Source of the DNA: Bacillota bacterium
Lineage (GTDB): Bacteria > Bacillota > Bacilli > Desulfuribacillales > Desulfuribacillaceae
Direction of reading: 5' to 3'
Assembly (NCBI GenBank): GCA_023388635.1
Contig: JAEWFW010000031.1
Location: 1 to 46,200, forward strand
Length of the DNA: 46,200 nt
Part shown: positions 24,551 to 33,670 of the stretch, piece after piece
How the letters are laid out: every line of letters begins with the position of its first letter
Position numbering within the stretch: the stretch's first letter is position 1
The notes under the pieces: generated by a model
Told to the model about the DNA's origin: nothing
The model's input: the letters and a program-made list of their open reading frames with translations, nothing else
Databases searched by the model: none
Made by a program: the position numbers and the translations under genes

Positions 24551-25801
24551 CTATTCGTAACGCAGCGCTTCGATAGGATCAAGCTTTGCCGCTTTGCTGG
24601 CAGGATAATATCCGAAAAACACACCGATTGCCATCGAGAAACCAACCGCAAACAGAATTGCCGGAATGGAAGGCGATGCCGGGAAATTAAGCAGCAATCC
24701 GCCCAATGCCCCAAGACCCAAGCCGAAAGCAATTCCAATCAATCCACCGATCAGGCAAATAATCATCGCTTCCACGATAAATTGCGCCTTAATCGCACTG
24801 TTCCGCGCACCCAAAGCCTTTCTCGTACCGATTTCTCGTGTACGTTCTGTGACGGAGACCAGCATGATATTCATAACACCGATCCCTCCGACAAGCAAAG
24901 AAATTGCCGCTATGATCGAGATCGCAATCGAGATGGTTCCCATCATTGTCGTAACCTGTTCCATCATCGATTCATTATTGTAAGTGAAAACTGTAAACTG
25001 TTTGTTTTTCTCATAAAAAGTGTCCATTAATGATTGCACATTATCTGCAAGCTTGTAAGTGTCTACACCTGGCGCCGCTAACACAGTAAAACGTGTGTAA
25101 CCATCCGGTTCGCCATTTTGTTTTTTTACTGTAGTTACAGGAACTATAATGTCGGTACTCATGTCTTCTTCAGAAACAAAGGAAGCCAACATAGCAGGCA
25201 TTTTGAATTTATATACACCTACGATCGCGTAAGTATACATACCTTGACCGGTGTATACCTTTATTTCCTTTCCCAAAGGATCGGAACCTTCATTGAACAT
25301 TTTTTCGACGAATTTATCGGACACCATTACAGTATTCTTGGCACCCTTAACATCTTTGTCACTGATGTCTCTGCCCTTTAACAACTCATATTGGTTTGGA
25401 AGTGCTTTGACAGCGCCATCATTTATGCCTGTAATATTCACATTCGCATAACGTCTGCCATCCTTGACCTGACCGCCGCCACCGCCTGTTTGCAGAAAGA
25501 TATGCGCTATATCGTCGCCGTACCTCTGCTGAATTTGCTCGATCATTTGCTCAGTGATCCGATCTTTATCTTCAATTTTGACATTACGGTTCGATTCACG
25601 CTGCTGCAGCATCACTTCAACGCTGTTTGCCCCCATGTCATTCATCACTCCTGTAACAGATTGAGTGAGTGAATTACCGATGGTAACAATCGCAATTACA
25701 GAGCCAATGCCGATGATAATACCCAGCATTGTAAGCAGCGCACGCATTTTACTTGCGCGGAGTCCCGCGATAGCAAGGTTTATATTTTCCCAAAGTCCCA
25801 T
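24551..25801 (-). CDS. MacB-type ABC transporter permease
   Basis: 416-residue permease of the MacB/FtsX fold: an N-terminal helix (residues about 20-42), a large extracytoplasmic MacB_PCD domain (about 45-280), then three helices near 285-310, 340-365 and 375-400. The coupling segment TERTREIGTRKALGAR is typical. It is the last gene of the operon, four bases after the ATPase. Together with the adaptor and ATPase it corresponds to YknXYZ-type systems in Bacillus, which protect against peptides or other exported toxins. Substrate unknown. Confidence 0.93.
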   Translation of the reverse strand: MGLWENINLAIAGLRASKMRALLTMLGIIIGIGSVIAIVTIGNSLTQSVTGVMNDMGANSVEVMLQQRESNRNVKIEDKDRITEQMIEQIQQRYGDDIAHIFLQTGGGGGQVKDGRRYANVNITGINDGAVKALPNQYELLKGRDISDKDVKGAKNTVMVSDKFVEKMFNEGSDPLGKEIKVYTGQGMYTYAIVGVYKFKMPAMLASFVSEEDMSTDIIVPVTTVKKQNGEPDGYTRFTVLAAPGVDTYKLADNVQSLMDTFYEKNKQFTVFTYNNESMMEQVTTMMGTISIAISIIAAISLLVGGIGVMNIMLVSVTERTREIGTRKALGARNSAIKAQFIVEAMIICLIGGLIGIAFGLGLGALGGLLLNFPASPSIPAILFAVGFSMAIGVFFGYYPASKAAKLDPIEALRYE

Positions 25802-25805
25802 TTAA

Positions 25806-26528
25806 TTAAGCACCTCGCTCTCGAGAAAGGTTTTTCTCATCGCTAATGATGACACCGTCGCGTATAGTTACAATTCTCTCAGTTTCTAGTGCAAGTTCAT
25901 GATTATGTGTGATAAGAATGATCGTTTTCCCCTGTTCCTGATGAAGCTTGTGGAAAAGATCCATTACAATGCGCCCTGTTTCACTGTCCAAAGCACCCGT
26001 AGGCTCGTCTGCTAAAATGATTGCCGGATCCGTCGCCATTGATCGTGCGATGGCAACTCTCTGCTTTTGACCACCGGATAGCTCACTCGGCAAATGCTTC
26101 ATTCTGTCTCCCATGCCGACAAGCTCTAAAAGCTCTTTGGCTCTTTTGCTACGCTGTGAGCCTGATTCGCCTGCATAAAGCAAAGGCAGTTCGACATTTT
26201 TAAGAGCCGTTGTTCTTGGTATAAGGTTAAAGGTCTGAAACACAAAGCCAATATATTTATTTCTTATATCGGAAAGCTTATTATCGTTCATCTCTTTGAT
26301 GTTTTCACCACTGAGTATATACTCGCCCGATGTCGGCTTATCAAGAGCACCGATGATATTCATCAGCGTAGATTTTCCCGACCCCGAAGCCCCGACAATC
26401 GAAATAAATTCTCCTTCTTTCACAGACAGTGACATACCTTTGAGTACCGTCAGTTCGTTTGGTGTTCCAATGTAATATTTCTTAGATATATCACGCAACT
26501 CCAACAAATAGTTATTTTCCGCTACCAA
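25806..26528 (-). CDS. MacB/LolD-type ABC transporter ATPase
   Basis: 240-residue cytoplasmic ATPase of the MacB/LolD class. Walker A GASGSGKST, signature LSGGQKQRVAIARSM, Walker B IILADEPTGALD, with the family-specific FVFQTFNLIPRTTALKNVELP Q-loop region in shortened form (VFQTFNLIPR). Start is TTG with GGGGTG upstream. It follows the adaptor gene by 13 bases. It energises the membrane complex made by the two neighbours. Confidence 0.94.
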   Translation of the reverse strand: MVAENNYLLELRDISKKYYIGTPNELTVLKGMSLSVKEGEFISIVGASGSGKSTLMNIIGALDKPTSGEYILSGENIKEMNDNKLSDIRNKYIGFVFQTFNLIPRTTALKNVELPLLYAGESGSQRSKRAKELLELVGMGDRMKHLPSELSGGQKQRVAIARSMATDPAIILADEPTGALDSETGRIVMDLFHKLHQEQGKTIILITHNHELALETERIVTIRDGVIISDEKNLSRERGA

Positions 26529-26541
26529 GTTAACACCCCAT

Positions 26542-27966
26542 TTATATGACTGTCACCGCATCGCCCGGCTGGTAATCAGCGGGATTCGGAATAACATTCA
26601 TTTCTTCTGTGAGACCTGCACCGCTGATTTCAACGTAGAGATCTGATTCAATTCCTGTTTCTACAGCAATTTCTTTCACTACGCCATTATCAACTACGTA
26701 AATGACTTGCTGGTCATCTTCCTTTGTCACAATCGCATCGTAAGGAATATAAAACACATCATCCTTACTCTCAATGATAATATCGAGTCTCGCCTCCATA
26801 CCTATTCGCAAACCAGTATCTTTATCTACGATTCTAACTTTTGTTTCAAATTCACTATTACCAGTATCTACAACATCTTTGCGGGAAGTTGGTGCAATAT
26901 AAATGACTTCTCCATTAATCGGTTCATTATTAGCACCATCTGCTTTCAATATTACTTTCTGTCCCACCTGTACTTGGCTGATCGTGTATTCTTTAATGTA
27001 AGTCGTAACGATTAATTCTTCCATATTTTCAATTTCAAAAATGACACCAGCCGGCACTTGACCAACCTTTAAATTAACCCGCGTAATAGTTCCGTCAGCC
27101 GGTGCCTGAATTGTCGCGTTATTTAAACGATCCTCCAGCTTTCGCTTGTCAATCTGCTGTGATTCCAAATTATAATTGGAAGCGGTTGTACTCTTGTCTT
27201 TAGCAGTATTTAAAGCATTTTGTGCATTTTCATAACTCTTTTTCGCAGTTTGTATGTCTATCTGTGCCTGTTTGTAACTCTTCTCTAGAGCATCTTTTGC
27301 TTTATTGTAATTCTCAACGGCTGTATCATATTTTAACTGTGAATTTTTAAAGGCTGTTTCTGCGTTGGTAAATTCTACTTGTGATAAAAACTGAGATTCA
27401 TATAATACTTTCGCATTCTCATAATTTTTCTTACTCGTCGCCAATTCCATTTCACTCATGTCAACAGAGTTCTTGGCATTGAGCAATTCCGCATTTTTAC
27501 CTTCATCATACTCTTGTTTGACTGTATCATAATACAGCTGCTGCTTTTCCAATGCCAGCTTTGCCGTCTCTAAAGAAATTTGCGCATTGACAATATTCGC
27601 ATCAATATTCTTCTGCTCTTCCGTGAGAGAATTTGCCGCCGATTCTAATGCTACATCCATTCTTTCTAAATCCTTGCTTACCGTTGACGTATCTAAAATA
27701 GCTAAAATATCCCCTTGCTTGACTACGTCGCCTTCTTGCACAAAAATTTCTTGTACAGGCAGACTTTCTTTTGCATAGATGCTATATTCGCCTGCACTTT
27801 TCACCTTGCCGGAGACATTGACACTGTTAACAATTTCACCTTTACTCAATGCGCTAACAGCGACCGTTGGTACGGTGTCATTCCCTGGAAATAAAACGAT
27901 GACTGCAATAATAGCGGCAGCAATGATTCCTAACGTAATAAACAGTTTCTTTTTTGGTTTCTTCAT
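26542..27966 (-). CDS. HlyD/MacA-family efflux adaptor
   Basis: 474-residue membrane fusion protein with a short basic N-terminus, one signal-anchor helix (LFITLGIIAAAIIAVIVLF, residues about 8-26) and an extracytoplasmic body. Residues about 60-90 and 270-305 form the lipoyl halves (VQEGDVVKQGDILAILD; PADGTITRVNLKVG), separated by a long coiled coil (about 95-260). The start at 27966 is set by GGGGAGA seven bases upstream; an upstream TTG would sit on that site. In a Gram-positive cell it links the permease to the wall side and may bind the toxic compound. Confidence 0.93.
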   Translation of the reverse strand: MKKPKKKLFITLGIIAAAIIAVIVLFPGNDTVPTVAVSALSKGEIVNSVNVSGKVKSAGEYSIYAKESLPVQEIFVQEGDVVKQGDILAILDTSTVSKDLERMDVALESAANSLTEEQKNIDANIVNAQISLETAKLALEKQQLYYDTVKQEYDEGKNAELLNAKNSVDMSEMELATSKKNYENAKVLYESQFLSQVEFTNAETAFKNSQLKYDTAVENYNKAKDALEKSYKQAQIDIQTAKKSYENAQNALNTAKDKSTTASNYNLESQQIDKRKLEDRLNNATIQAPADGTITRVNLKVGQVPAGVIFEIENMEELIVTTYIKEYTISQVQVGQKVILKADGANNEPINGEVIYIAPTSRKDVVDTGNSEFETKVRIVDKDTGLRIGMEARLDIIIESKDDVFYIPYDAIVTKEDDQQVIYVVDNGVVKEIAVETGIESDLYVEISGAGLTEEMNVIPNPADYQPGDAVTVI

Positions 27967-27998
27967 TTTCAATCTCCCCTATATTTATTGTGTAAACA

Positions 27999-28895
27999 TC
28001 ATTTGCTTTGCAAAAGTGTCTCCAGATCTTTGGCTTGCTCCGCTCCGCTCAGCAAATGCTTATAGAGCATAAATTCCTTTAACAACGGAATAATTAAAAA
28101 TATACGTGGCTCTTCATTATTACATTCGGATCTAATAAACAAAATTATGTTCTGTAAATTCTCTCTCGTTTCCGCCGGCAACTCTGCTTCATCTAATACC
28201 GCGGCAAATCGTTCTGCGATCTGCAATAACTTTTCAATCAATCGCTGCTGATATCGGCGGTTATGCTGACTCTCCGTGAAAATTGGCGGAATATCCGAAT
28301 GCAGCGTACTGTCGCATATGCCCCGTATTGTATGTGTCAATCTCTTTGCAACGTGTGCCGCATCAAATGGCTGATGCGATAATCTTCTATCGTCATTGGC
28401 GTAATTCCCCAGATACATTTCACCGGCGACCGCAATAAACATCCCTTCAACTAAGATTTGAATGTCACGCAAATACGGTTTGATCTCTTCTCCATACTCA
28501 TCGACGATACATTCATTGAGTACATTACGCACTTTGCTCCGCTCCACATGCAACGTTCTTTGGGGCTGTAAAGTATGCCAGCTTGCCAACCAGATCTTAG
28601 CTACGGCAATATTGTTCGCAAAAAAGACTAACAAACTGCCCAAGAACATATCCATTTTTTTAAATCCCAATACAGAGCTGTCTTGTGAAATTGTATGCAC
28701 GTGTTTAATAAATTCACTCTCATGGCTAATGTACAGCGCCTCAATCAGCTCGTCTTTTGACTTAAAATAATTATATATGGTTCCTACAGACACTCCGGCA
28801 TGTTTTGCTATGTCCTCCATTGACAACTCATTGATTTGTTTATTTGCTAGTGCCTCTATAGCTCCCTGAATAATAACAGTTTTCTTTTCACTCAT
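27999..28895 (-). CDS. TetR family regulator of the efflux operon
   Basis: 298-residue regulator. N-terminal helix-turn-helix INELSMEDIAKHAGVSVGTIYNYF (core MEDIAKHAGVSVGTIYNYF, residues about 24-45), followed by an all-helical ligand domain much longer than usual for TetR proteins (about 190-220 residues). The start at 28895 is set by GGAGGATGGT; an upstream in-frame ATG lies inside the operator-like palindrome and has no site. It is the first gene of the operon and precedes the adaptor by 32 bases, so autorepression through its leader is likely. Confidence 0.9.
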   Translation of the reverse strand: MSEKKTVIIQGAIEALANKQINELSMEDIAKHAGVSVGTIYNYFKSKDELIEALYISHESEFIKHVHTISQDSSVLGFKKMDMFLGSLLVFFANNIAVAKIWLASWHTLQPQRTLHVERSKVRNVLNECIVDEYGEEIKPYLRDIQILVEGMFIAVAGEMYLGNYANDDRRLSHQPFDAAHVAKRLTHTIRGICDSTLHSDIPPIFTESQHNRRYQQRLIEKLLQIAERFAAVLDEAELPAETRENLQNIILFIRSECNNEEPRIFLIIPLLKEFMLYKHLLSGAEQAKDLETLLQSK

Positions 28896-28904
28896 ACCAT
28901 CCTC

Positions 28905-28979
28905 CATGAACGTTCATTCATCTGAATCATAATTCATTTTATCTTTACTGCTTTTTCTTGTCAATTGAATGCGTATTCA
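28905..28979 (-). promoter_or_regulatory. Candidate TetR operators upstream of the efflux operon
   Basis: ATGAACGTTCAT (28906-28917) is a perfect 12-base palindrome immediately before the start, with TTCA following, and TGAATGCGTATTCA (28966-28979) is a near-perfect 14-base palindrome of the same type. Spacing and symmetry resemble TetR-family sites of the TGAATG..CATTCA class. Otherwise 28908-29120 has no gene. Confidence 0.55.
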
Positions 28980-29120
28980 TATTAGTTATTTTTGGAATTT
29001 CCCGTGTGTATTCTATTATCGTATTGATATACTATATAGCCTAAATATGTACTCTATATGAACAAGTTCTTACAATTTTGTCATGAAACTATATTTATCC
29101 CGCTGTAAAAATCTCACAAA

Positions 29121-29154
29121 TAAAAAATCCGGTATTTTGAAAGTATTACCGGAT
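29121..29154 (-). terminator. Terminator of the Fe-S protein gene
   Basis: ATCCGGTA (29127-29134) pairs with TACCGGAT (29147-29154); on the minus strand it runs into TTTTTT. Confidence 0.85.
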
Positions 29155-29174
29155 GAAAGGACATTCATTGCTGT

Positions 29175-30509
29175 TTAGTTATTTTGATACTGCTTTTCAA
29201 ATAAGCGCTCTAAATAGACCGATTTCAGTTGCTTATTCGCTAGTAATCGCTTCATCGGCGGCAACCGCAAAATACTGGATAAGACTGCTGCCATTGCTCG
29301 ATGGCTGCGAAATGCCTGATTATCAAAAATCAGTTGATGTAATTTTCCCCTTTCAATCGCCATCATCACCGTTCGATGAACAGAATCTACGGGAGTAATG
29401 ACTCTTTCCGAGCGCTCTGCCAAAGAAATACTCCCTTTAACACAGGAACGTACACATACTCCGCATCCCAGACACACATCTTCATTGATCACCGCTACCT
29501 TGCGTCGGTATTTTTTGTTAGTCACTCCAGCCGCTCCACCATCCACATGCTCGGTCAATTCATCAAGCACTTCATCAACTGACTCTTCAACCGATATTGC
29601 GCCGATCGGACACGTTAGTGCGCATTTACCACATCCTGAACAAGTCGTTTGCTCGACTTTAGGTATGAAAAATGTCGTATGCACGGGGCGCATCATACCA
29701 AATTTTCTTGCTGCAATCAACGCCTCACAACAACAGCCACAGCAATTGCAAATAAAGCTGATATTCTTACGCACGTTTTCCCCGCATTGCACGAGATTGT
29801 TCTCATAGGCAATCTGTAACAATTCCAACGCCTCGGACAGCTCCACTTGCCGCGCATGACCGTATTTAATCAGTGATCGTGCGGGATTATTCATTGTCAT
29901 GCAGATATCCATAGGCGCCTCACATCCCTGATCGACCTGACGCTTTTTATGGCGGCAATAACACATGCTAACCCCAATATGTGTCGCAGTCTCCAGCATG
30001 TGGCTCGCCCGCTCGTAATTCAGAATATGTACCGCATTGTCATTAGACAGCACTGCTTCCTGGACAAAAACTCTGCCCAGCCGTGTCTCACTGGCGAAAA
30101 ACAAATCTTTAATAAAGTCTTCCTCTACGTTGAGATATTGATAAAGCAATTCTGCCAATGCTTTCTGATCAATATCGCCCCTCATGCGCATCATCGAAAA
30201 TTCGAAAAATCCCGCCATCGGCGGCGGTAAGATGTATTGCTGCACTCCATGATTATCAATATCGAGTAAAATCGCACGACTGGCAAGTTCTACAAGCGTC
30301 TTCTCCGCCTCGCACTGACTGACTTTCCATGCCTTTGCCGCAATATCCGCCGTAAACGGTTTGATTGGTAACAATGCCACAAGCCGCGCTTCCCGCTCAC
30401 TGAACAAAATCTGCAATATTTCATATAGGGTCGCCGAAGCCGGGGCTCCTAAAGGAAAACGATTGAGCCTCCGCTCTAGCATTTGATAATTGGGGTGATG
30501 TGTACTCAT
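29175..30509 (-). CDS. Multi-cluster 4Fe-4S binding protein, function unknown
   Basis: 444-residue probably cytoplasmic protein. Residues about 20-110 look like a winged-helix module (ATLYEILQILFSEREARLVA). The middle has two unusual cysteine sets: MCYCRHKKRQVDQGC with CEAPMDIC, and CNCCGCCC near residue 260. The C-terminal half contains a bacterial ferredoxin pair, CSGCGKCALTCPIGAI and CLGCGVCVRSCVKGSI, each suited to a [4Fe-4S] cluster. The start at 30509 is set by AGAAGGA. Such proteins occur next to dehydrogenases in anaerobes, but no partner gene lies here, so it may move electrons or sense redox on its own. Confidence 0.82.
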   Translation of the reverse strand: MSTHHPNYQMLERRLNRFPLGAPASATLYEILQILFSEREARLVALLPIKPFTADIAAKAWKVSQCEAEKTLVELASRAILLDIDNHGVQQYILPPPMAGFFEFSMMRMRGDIDQKALAELLYQYLNVEEDFIKDLFFASETRLGRVFVQEAVLSNDNAVHILNYERASHMLETATHIGVSMCYCRHKKRQVDQGCEAPMDICMTMNNPARSLIKYGHARQVELSEALELLQIAYENNLVQCGENVRKNISFICNCCGCCCEALIAARKFGMMRPVHTTFFIPKVEQTTCSGCGKCALTCPIGAISVEESVDEVLDELTEHVDGGAAGVTNKKYRRKVAVINEDVCLGCGVCVRSCVKGSISLAERSERVITPVDSVHRTVMMAIERGKLHQLIFDNQAFRSHRAMAAVLSSILRLPPMKRLLANKQLKSVYLERLFEKQYQNN

Positions 30510-30571
30510 GCACCGATTCCTTCTCTCAAGTGATTTGTCTACAGCTTTGTCTACAATAGCATAACATAAAA

Positions 30572-30603
30572 CAGGCATTTTGTAAAAATTTACAAAATGC
30601 CTG
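30572..30603 (-). terminator. Terminator of the VanY-like gene, 15-base perfect arms
   Basis: CAGGCATTTTGTAAA (30572-30586) pairs perfectly with its complement at 30589-30603 around a two-base loop, and on minus it is followed by TTTTATG. It lies five bases past the carboxypeptidase stop and about 65 bases upstream of the next minus-strand start, so an operator function for the Fe-S gene cannot be excluded. Confidence 0.7.
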
Positions 30604-30608
30604 CTGTC

Positions 30609-31424
30609 TTATTGCATATCATTGGACAGAAATGTCTCCAACGTCAAATTGTCATTGTAAATCGATTGTGCCGCTTCTTTGCCAACATAACGGATATGCC
30701 ACGGCTCGTAGCTATAGCCTGTTATATCTTCTTGATTTTTGGGGTAACGGATGATAAACCCAAACCGGTGAGCGTTATCGGCAAGCCATTTCCCCTCTTT
30801 CGTTTCTCCGAAACTTTCGGTCAATGCAAGACCGACACTTTGGCTGGTCACGTCCATCGCCAAACCTGTCTGATGCTCACTTTGTCCGGGAACGGCGCTC
30901 ACTTTGTTCGCTTCCGCTTCTCCTAGTCTTTGAACATGCCCATTATACACCGATTTTTGTCTTTCATATGATCGGTATCCCGATACCGCATACAACGTAA
31001 TCCCTTCCTCATCGGCAACCTTAAACAATTCTTCTAACGCATTGGCTGCCACACGGCGCAAATTTTGTTTCTCATGGGGACCTTCAAAACTAAATTTGAC
31101 ATTTGGCACGACAAGATCTTCCGGCACATACTGTGATGACAGCTCTGTCTTGCGGTTAACAAGGATGAGAACTTCTTCGAGAATCCGATCCTGTTCATTC
31201 ATCTGCGGCTCTCCCTCAAGATCATTTCCTTTCGGTACTTCTGTAATTGGATTAAGATCTGGTTGATTACCTTCCTGATTCGAATTATCAATGTCATTTC
31301 CTCCGACGACGACGGCACCATTTGCCTCTTCTGACGGTAAACCATATTTCACTACTAAAAAACCGACACATACAATCAGAACAAATACTACTAAAGCCTT
31401 GATACGTTTCCTTCCATTAGCCAT
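30609..31424 (-). CDS. D-alanyl-D-alanine carboxypeptidase, VanY family
   Basis: 271-residue peptidoglycan hydrolase that trims the terminal D-Ala from cell-wall stem peptides. Residues about 8-26 form an N-terminal membrane anchor (KALVVFVLIVCVGFLVV), residues 27-95 a low-complexity linker, and the rest the M15 (VanY) domain: SGYRSYERQKSVYN, SEHQTGLAMDV with zinc ligands H184 and D191, and EPWHIRYVG with E240 and H243. The start at 31424 is set by GAAGGAG; the upstream ATGs are poor. It lies 116 bases behind the histidine kinase on the same strand, so it may belong to the same regulon. No vanHAX-like genes are present. Confidence 0.9.
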   Translation of the reverse strand: MANGRKRIKALVVFVLIVCVGFLVVKYGLPSEEANGAVVVGGNDIDNSNQEGNQPDLNPITEVPKGNDLEGEPQMNEQDRILEEVLILVNRKTELSSQYVPEDLVVPNVKFSFEGPHEKQNLRRVAANALEELFKVADEEGITLYAVSGYRSYERQKSVYNGHVQRLGEAEANKVSAVPGQSEHQTGLAMDVTSQSVGLALTESFGETKEGKWLADNAHRFGFIIRYPKNQEDITGYSYEPWHIRYVGKEAAQSIYNDNLTLETFLSNDMQ

Positions 31425-31540
31425 TTCCTCGGCTCCTTCTCCCATTCTCTCTCTGTTGTGTTGTGAATACAAAGTCTAAGATGCTCAACGTCATCCTATA
31501 GATTTCATTCTAACAAACAAAGAATGTCTGTTCAACGATT

Positions 31541-32995
31541 TCATAATGCGAGATCTAAAGTAAACCAAAATTCTACGCCGTCCGGGCAATTTACCACACC
31601 GTAATCATTGCTGTCCATTTCCTGTATGACTTTTACAATCGATAGTCCCAGACCGTATCTCCCATATTCTCTTGAACGAGCCTTATCAATTTTATAGAAA
31701 CTGTTCCATATATTTTCTAGTTCCTGCACAGGAATCGAATCTCCGGAATTGTATACAGTCAATTTCACTTTTTGATCGATTCGCTCACAAGTCACTCGTA
31801 TTTGTTTCCGCTGATCGACATGATGCAGCGCATTCGTCAGATAATTAGTAAGAACTTGTTCTGCCCTAAGTGAGTCCGCGCAAACAGAATATTCTTCATC
31901 AACCGTGATTGTAAAGTCAATCGCTTCTTTGGCGAAAAGCTCTCGGTACTTTTCCGTCACCTGTTCTACAAATTCCCCGACCGGAAATACTTGCTTATCC
32001 AGCGTAAAACCCGCCGACTCCATATACGCGAGATTCAAAAGATTTTCAACCAGCCTGCCCATTTTCTGTGTCTCGTCGATGATCACATCGCTATAAAATA
32101 TTTTCTTCTCATCATCCGGTACATTTAATTTTAATCCTTCTGCATATCCGGCAATCAGAGAAATCGGTGTTCTCAGTTCATGTGACACATTGCTGATAAA
32201 CGCTTTGCTCATCTGAAATTCTTTATTCAACTTCTCCGACAAGAAATTAATACTATGCGCCAACTGCTCCAACTCATCGTTCGTTTTGACCTCACATTTT
32301 CTCGAAAAGTCTAAATTCGCCATACTTTGTGTGACATCGTTCATTTCAGAAATCGGTTTTACAAATTTTCTGGATGTGAAAAACGCCCAGCCACTGGCAA
32401 TTAATAAAACTACCATACTAATATACAGCATAAACTTATTGGCAATGGCGACGCTCTCAGAAATGGCGTCAAGTACGACGCGAATAATCATCAAGTCGCC
32501 ATTATCCAACAACGAATAATGGACTAAGAATTGCGCATTATTCCCCCGGTCCTGTTGGATTTCAAAATACGCCCCTTGCGCCAATTGCTCGCGGTCCGCC
32601 TGATAAAAATACGGTGTGTTTCTTCTCGGGGAAGGAGGCGGCGGCAGCGACCTTGTTTGCTGTAATTCCTGAAACTTATCTTCATCAGGAAAGTAAATTT
32701 GCTCTTCAATCATTTTGAAGTGGGAGCTATAACGTATCCTTCCGTCGGCGCCACTTACAATTGCAATCGTCAAATTATGCGTATCCTCCAGCTTCCTCAG
32801 TTCATTGGCGAATTGCTTGTAATCACCGCTATTCATTTGATCAATCGATGCTGCCTGTTTTTCGAGCAGTTCCTTTTTTTGATGGACGTAGTATCGTTCT
32901 AGATAATACGCATTAATACTCCAATTAAGTCCTAAAAAGAACACGACAATCGCACAGATTTGTAAGAATAGCTTTTTTTGAATAGAACCTTTCAT
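31541..32995 (-). CDS. Sensor histidine kinase
   Basis: 484-residue two-component sensor. TM1 at about 9-29, an extracytoplasmic PAS-like region (about 30-185, with an unusual PPPPSPRR stretch near 118-125), TM2 at about 189-208, HAMP (208-262), HisKA with phospho-accepting H272 in SHELRTPISLI, and HATPase motifs (N-box NYLTNALHH, G2 YGRYGLGLSIV). The ATG overlaps the response-regulator stop by four bases. Likely senses an envelope or wall signal because the operon partners act at the cell surface (inference). Confidence 0.95.
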   Translation of the reverse strand: MKGSIQKKLFLQICAIVVFFLGLNWSINAYYLERYYVHQKKELLEKQAASIDQMNSGDYKQFANELRKLEDTHNLTIAIVSGADGRIRYSSHFKMIEEQIYFPDEDKFQELQQTRSLPPPPSPRRNTPYFYQADREQLAQGAYFEIQQDRGNNAQFLVHYSLLDNGDLMIIRVVLDAISESVAIANKFMLYISMVVLLIASGWAFFTSRKFVKPISEMNDVTQSMANLDFSRKCEVKTNDELEQLAHSINFLSEKLNKEFQMSKAFISNVSHELRTPISLIAGYAEGLKLNVPDDEKKIFYSDVIIDETQKMGRLVENLLNLAYMESAGFTLDKQVFPVGEFVEQVTEKYRELFAKEAIDFTITVDEEYSVCADSLRAEQVLTNYLTNALHHVDQRKQIRVTCERIDQKVKLTVYNSGDSIPVQELENIWNSFYKIDKARSREYGRYGLGLSIVKVIQEMDSNDYGVVNCPDGVEFWFTLDLAL

Positions 32996-33660
32996 GCTTC
33001 CACCTCAAACTTATAACCGAATCCTCTGACCGTTTTGATATAATGCGAGCACGTTCCCAGTTTGATACGCAAGCGGTTGATATGTGTGTCGATCGTGCGG
33101 TATCCGCCTTCGTAGCAATATCCCCATATCAAATCAAGCAATTGTTCGCGGCTATAGACTTTACCTGCATTCTTAGCGAACAGTTGCAACAATTCGTATT
33201 CCTTCGGACTGATATCAAGAACTTCTTCACGCAACCGTACCTGATATTTATTACCGTCAATCACTAAATCTCCGAATTCCAATACCTCCGGCACTTCATT
33301 TGAACGCCTGAGGATCGCCTTTACCCTTGCTACTAGGATCGATGGGCTAAATGGCTTCGTAATATATTCGTCCGCCCCAATGTCGAAGCCATATAACTCA
33401 TCGTACTCCTGTTTTTTTGCCGTCAGCATAATCACCGGCACAGCAGACTGGCGTTTAATCGCTTTGCAAACAGCCCAGCCGTCAAGCTCGGGCATCATCA
33501 CATCCAAAATGACGATATCTATGTCCGGCTCCGCTGAAAAAACATCGAGTGCCTGTCTGCCGTCGCCTGCTTCACAAATGACATATCCTTCTTTTTTTAG
33601 AAAATCGCCAACTAAAATGCGAATACGTGGTTCATCGTCAGCCAACAATATTTTTGTCAT
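32992..33660 (-). CDS. OmpR/PhoB-family response regulator
   Basis: 222-residue regulator. N-terminal receiver with acidic pocket D8-D9, phosphorylation site D53 (VILDVMMPELDGW) and the switch lysine in YITKPFSP; C-terminal winged-helix DNA-binding domain (SPKEYELLQLF, RTIDTHINRLRIKL). The start at 33660 is chosen because GGGTGG lies six bases upstream; the GTG at 33669 is embedded in that site. It is co-translated with its kinase and 10 bases after CotH. Such regulators bind direct repeats with an 11-base period, which the operon promoter shows. Confidence 0.95.
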   Translation of the reverse strand: MTKILLADDEPRIRILVGDFLKKEGYVICEAGDGRQALDVFSAEPDIDIVILDVMMPELDGWAVCKAIKRQSAVPVIMLTAKKQEYDELYGFDIGADEYITKPFSPSILVARVKAILRRSNEVPEVLEFGDLVIDGNKYQVRLREEVLDISPKEYELLQLFAKNAGKVYSREQLLDLIWGYCYEGGYRTIDTHINRLRIKLGTCSHYIKTVRGFGYKFEVEA

Positions 33661-33670
33661 CGAAGCCACC

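Noticed and set aside
30609..33660. Vancomycin-resistance cluster suggested by a VanY-like gene beside an OmpR/HK pair
   Set aside because: No vanH, ligase or vanX gene is present, and the two-component genes belong with CotH. VanY-like carboxypeptidases are common in wall metabolism.
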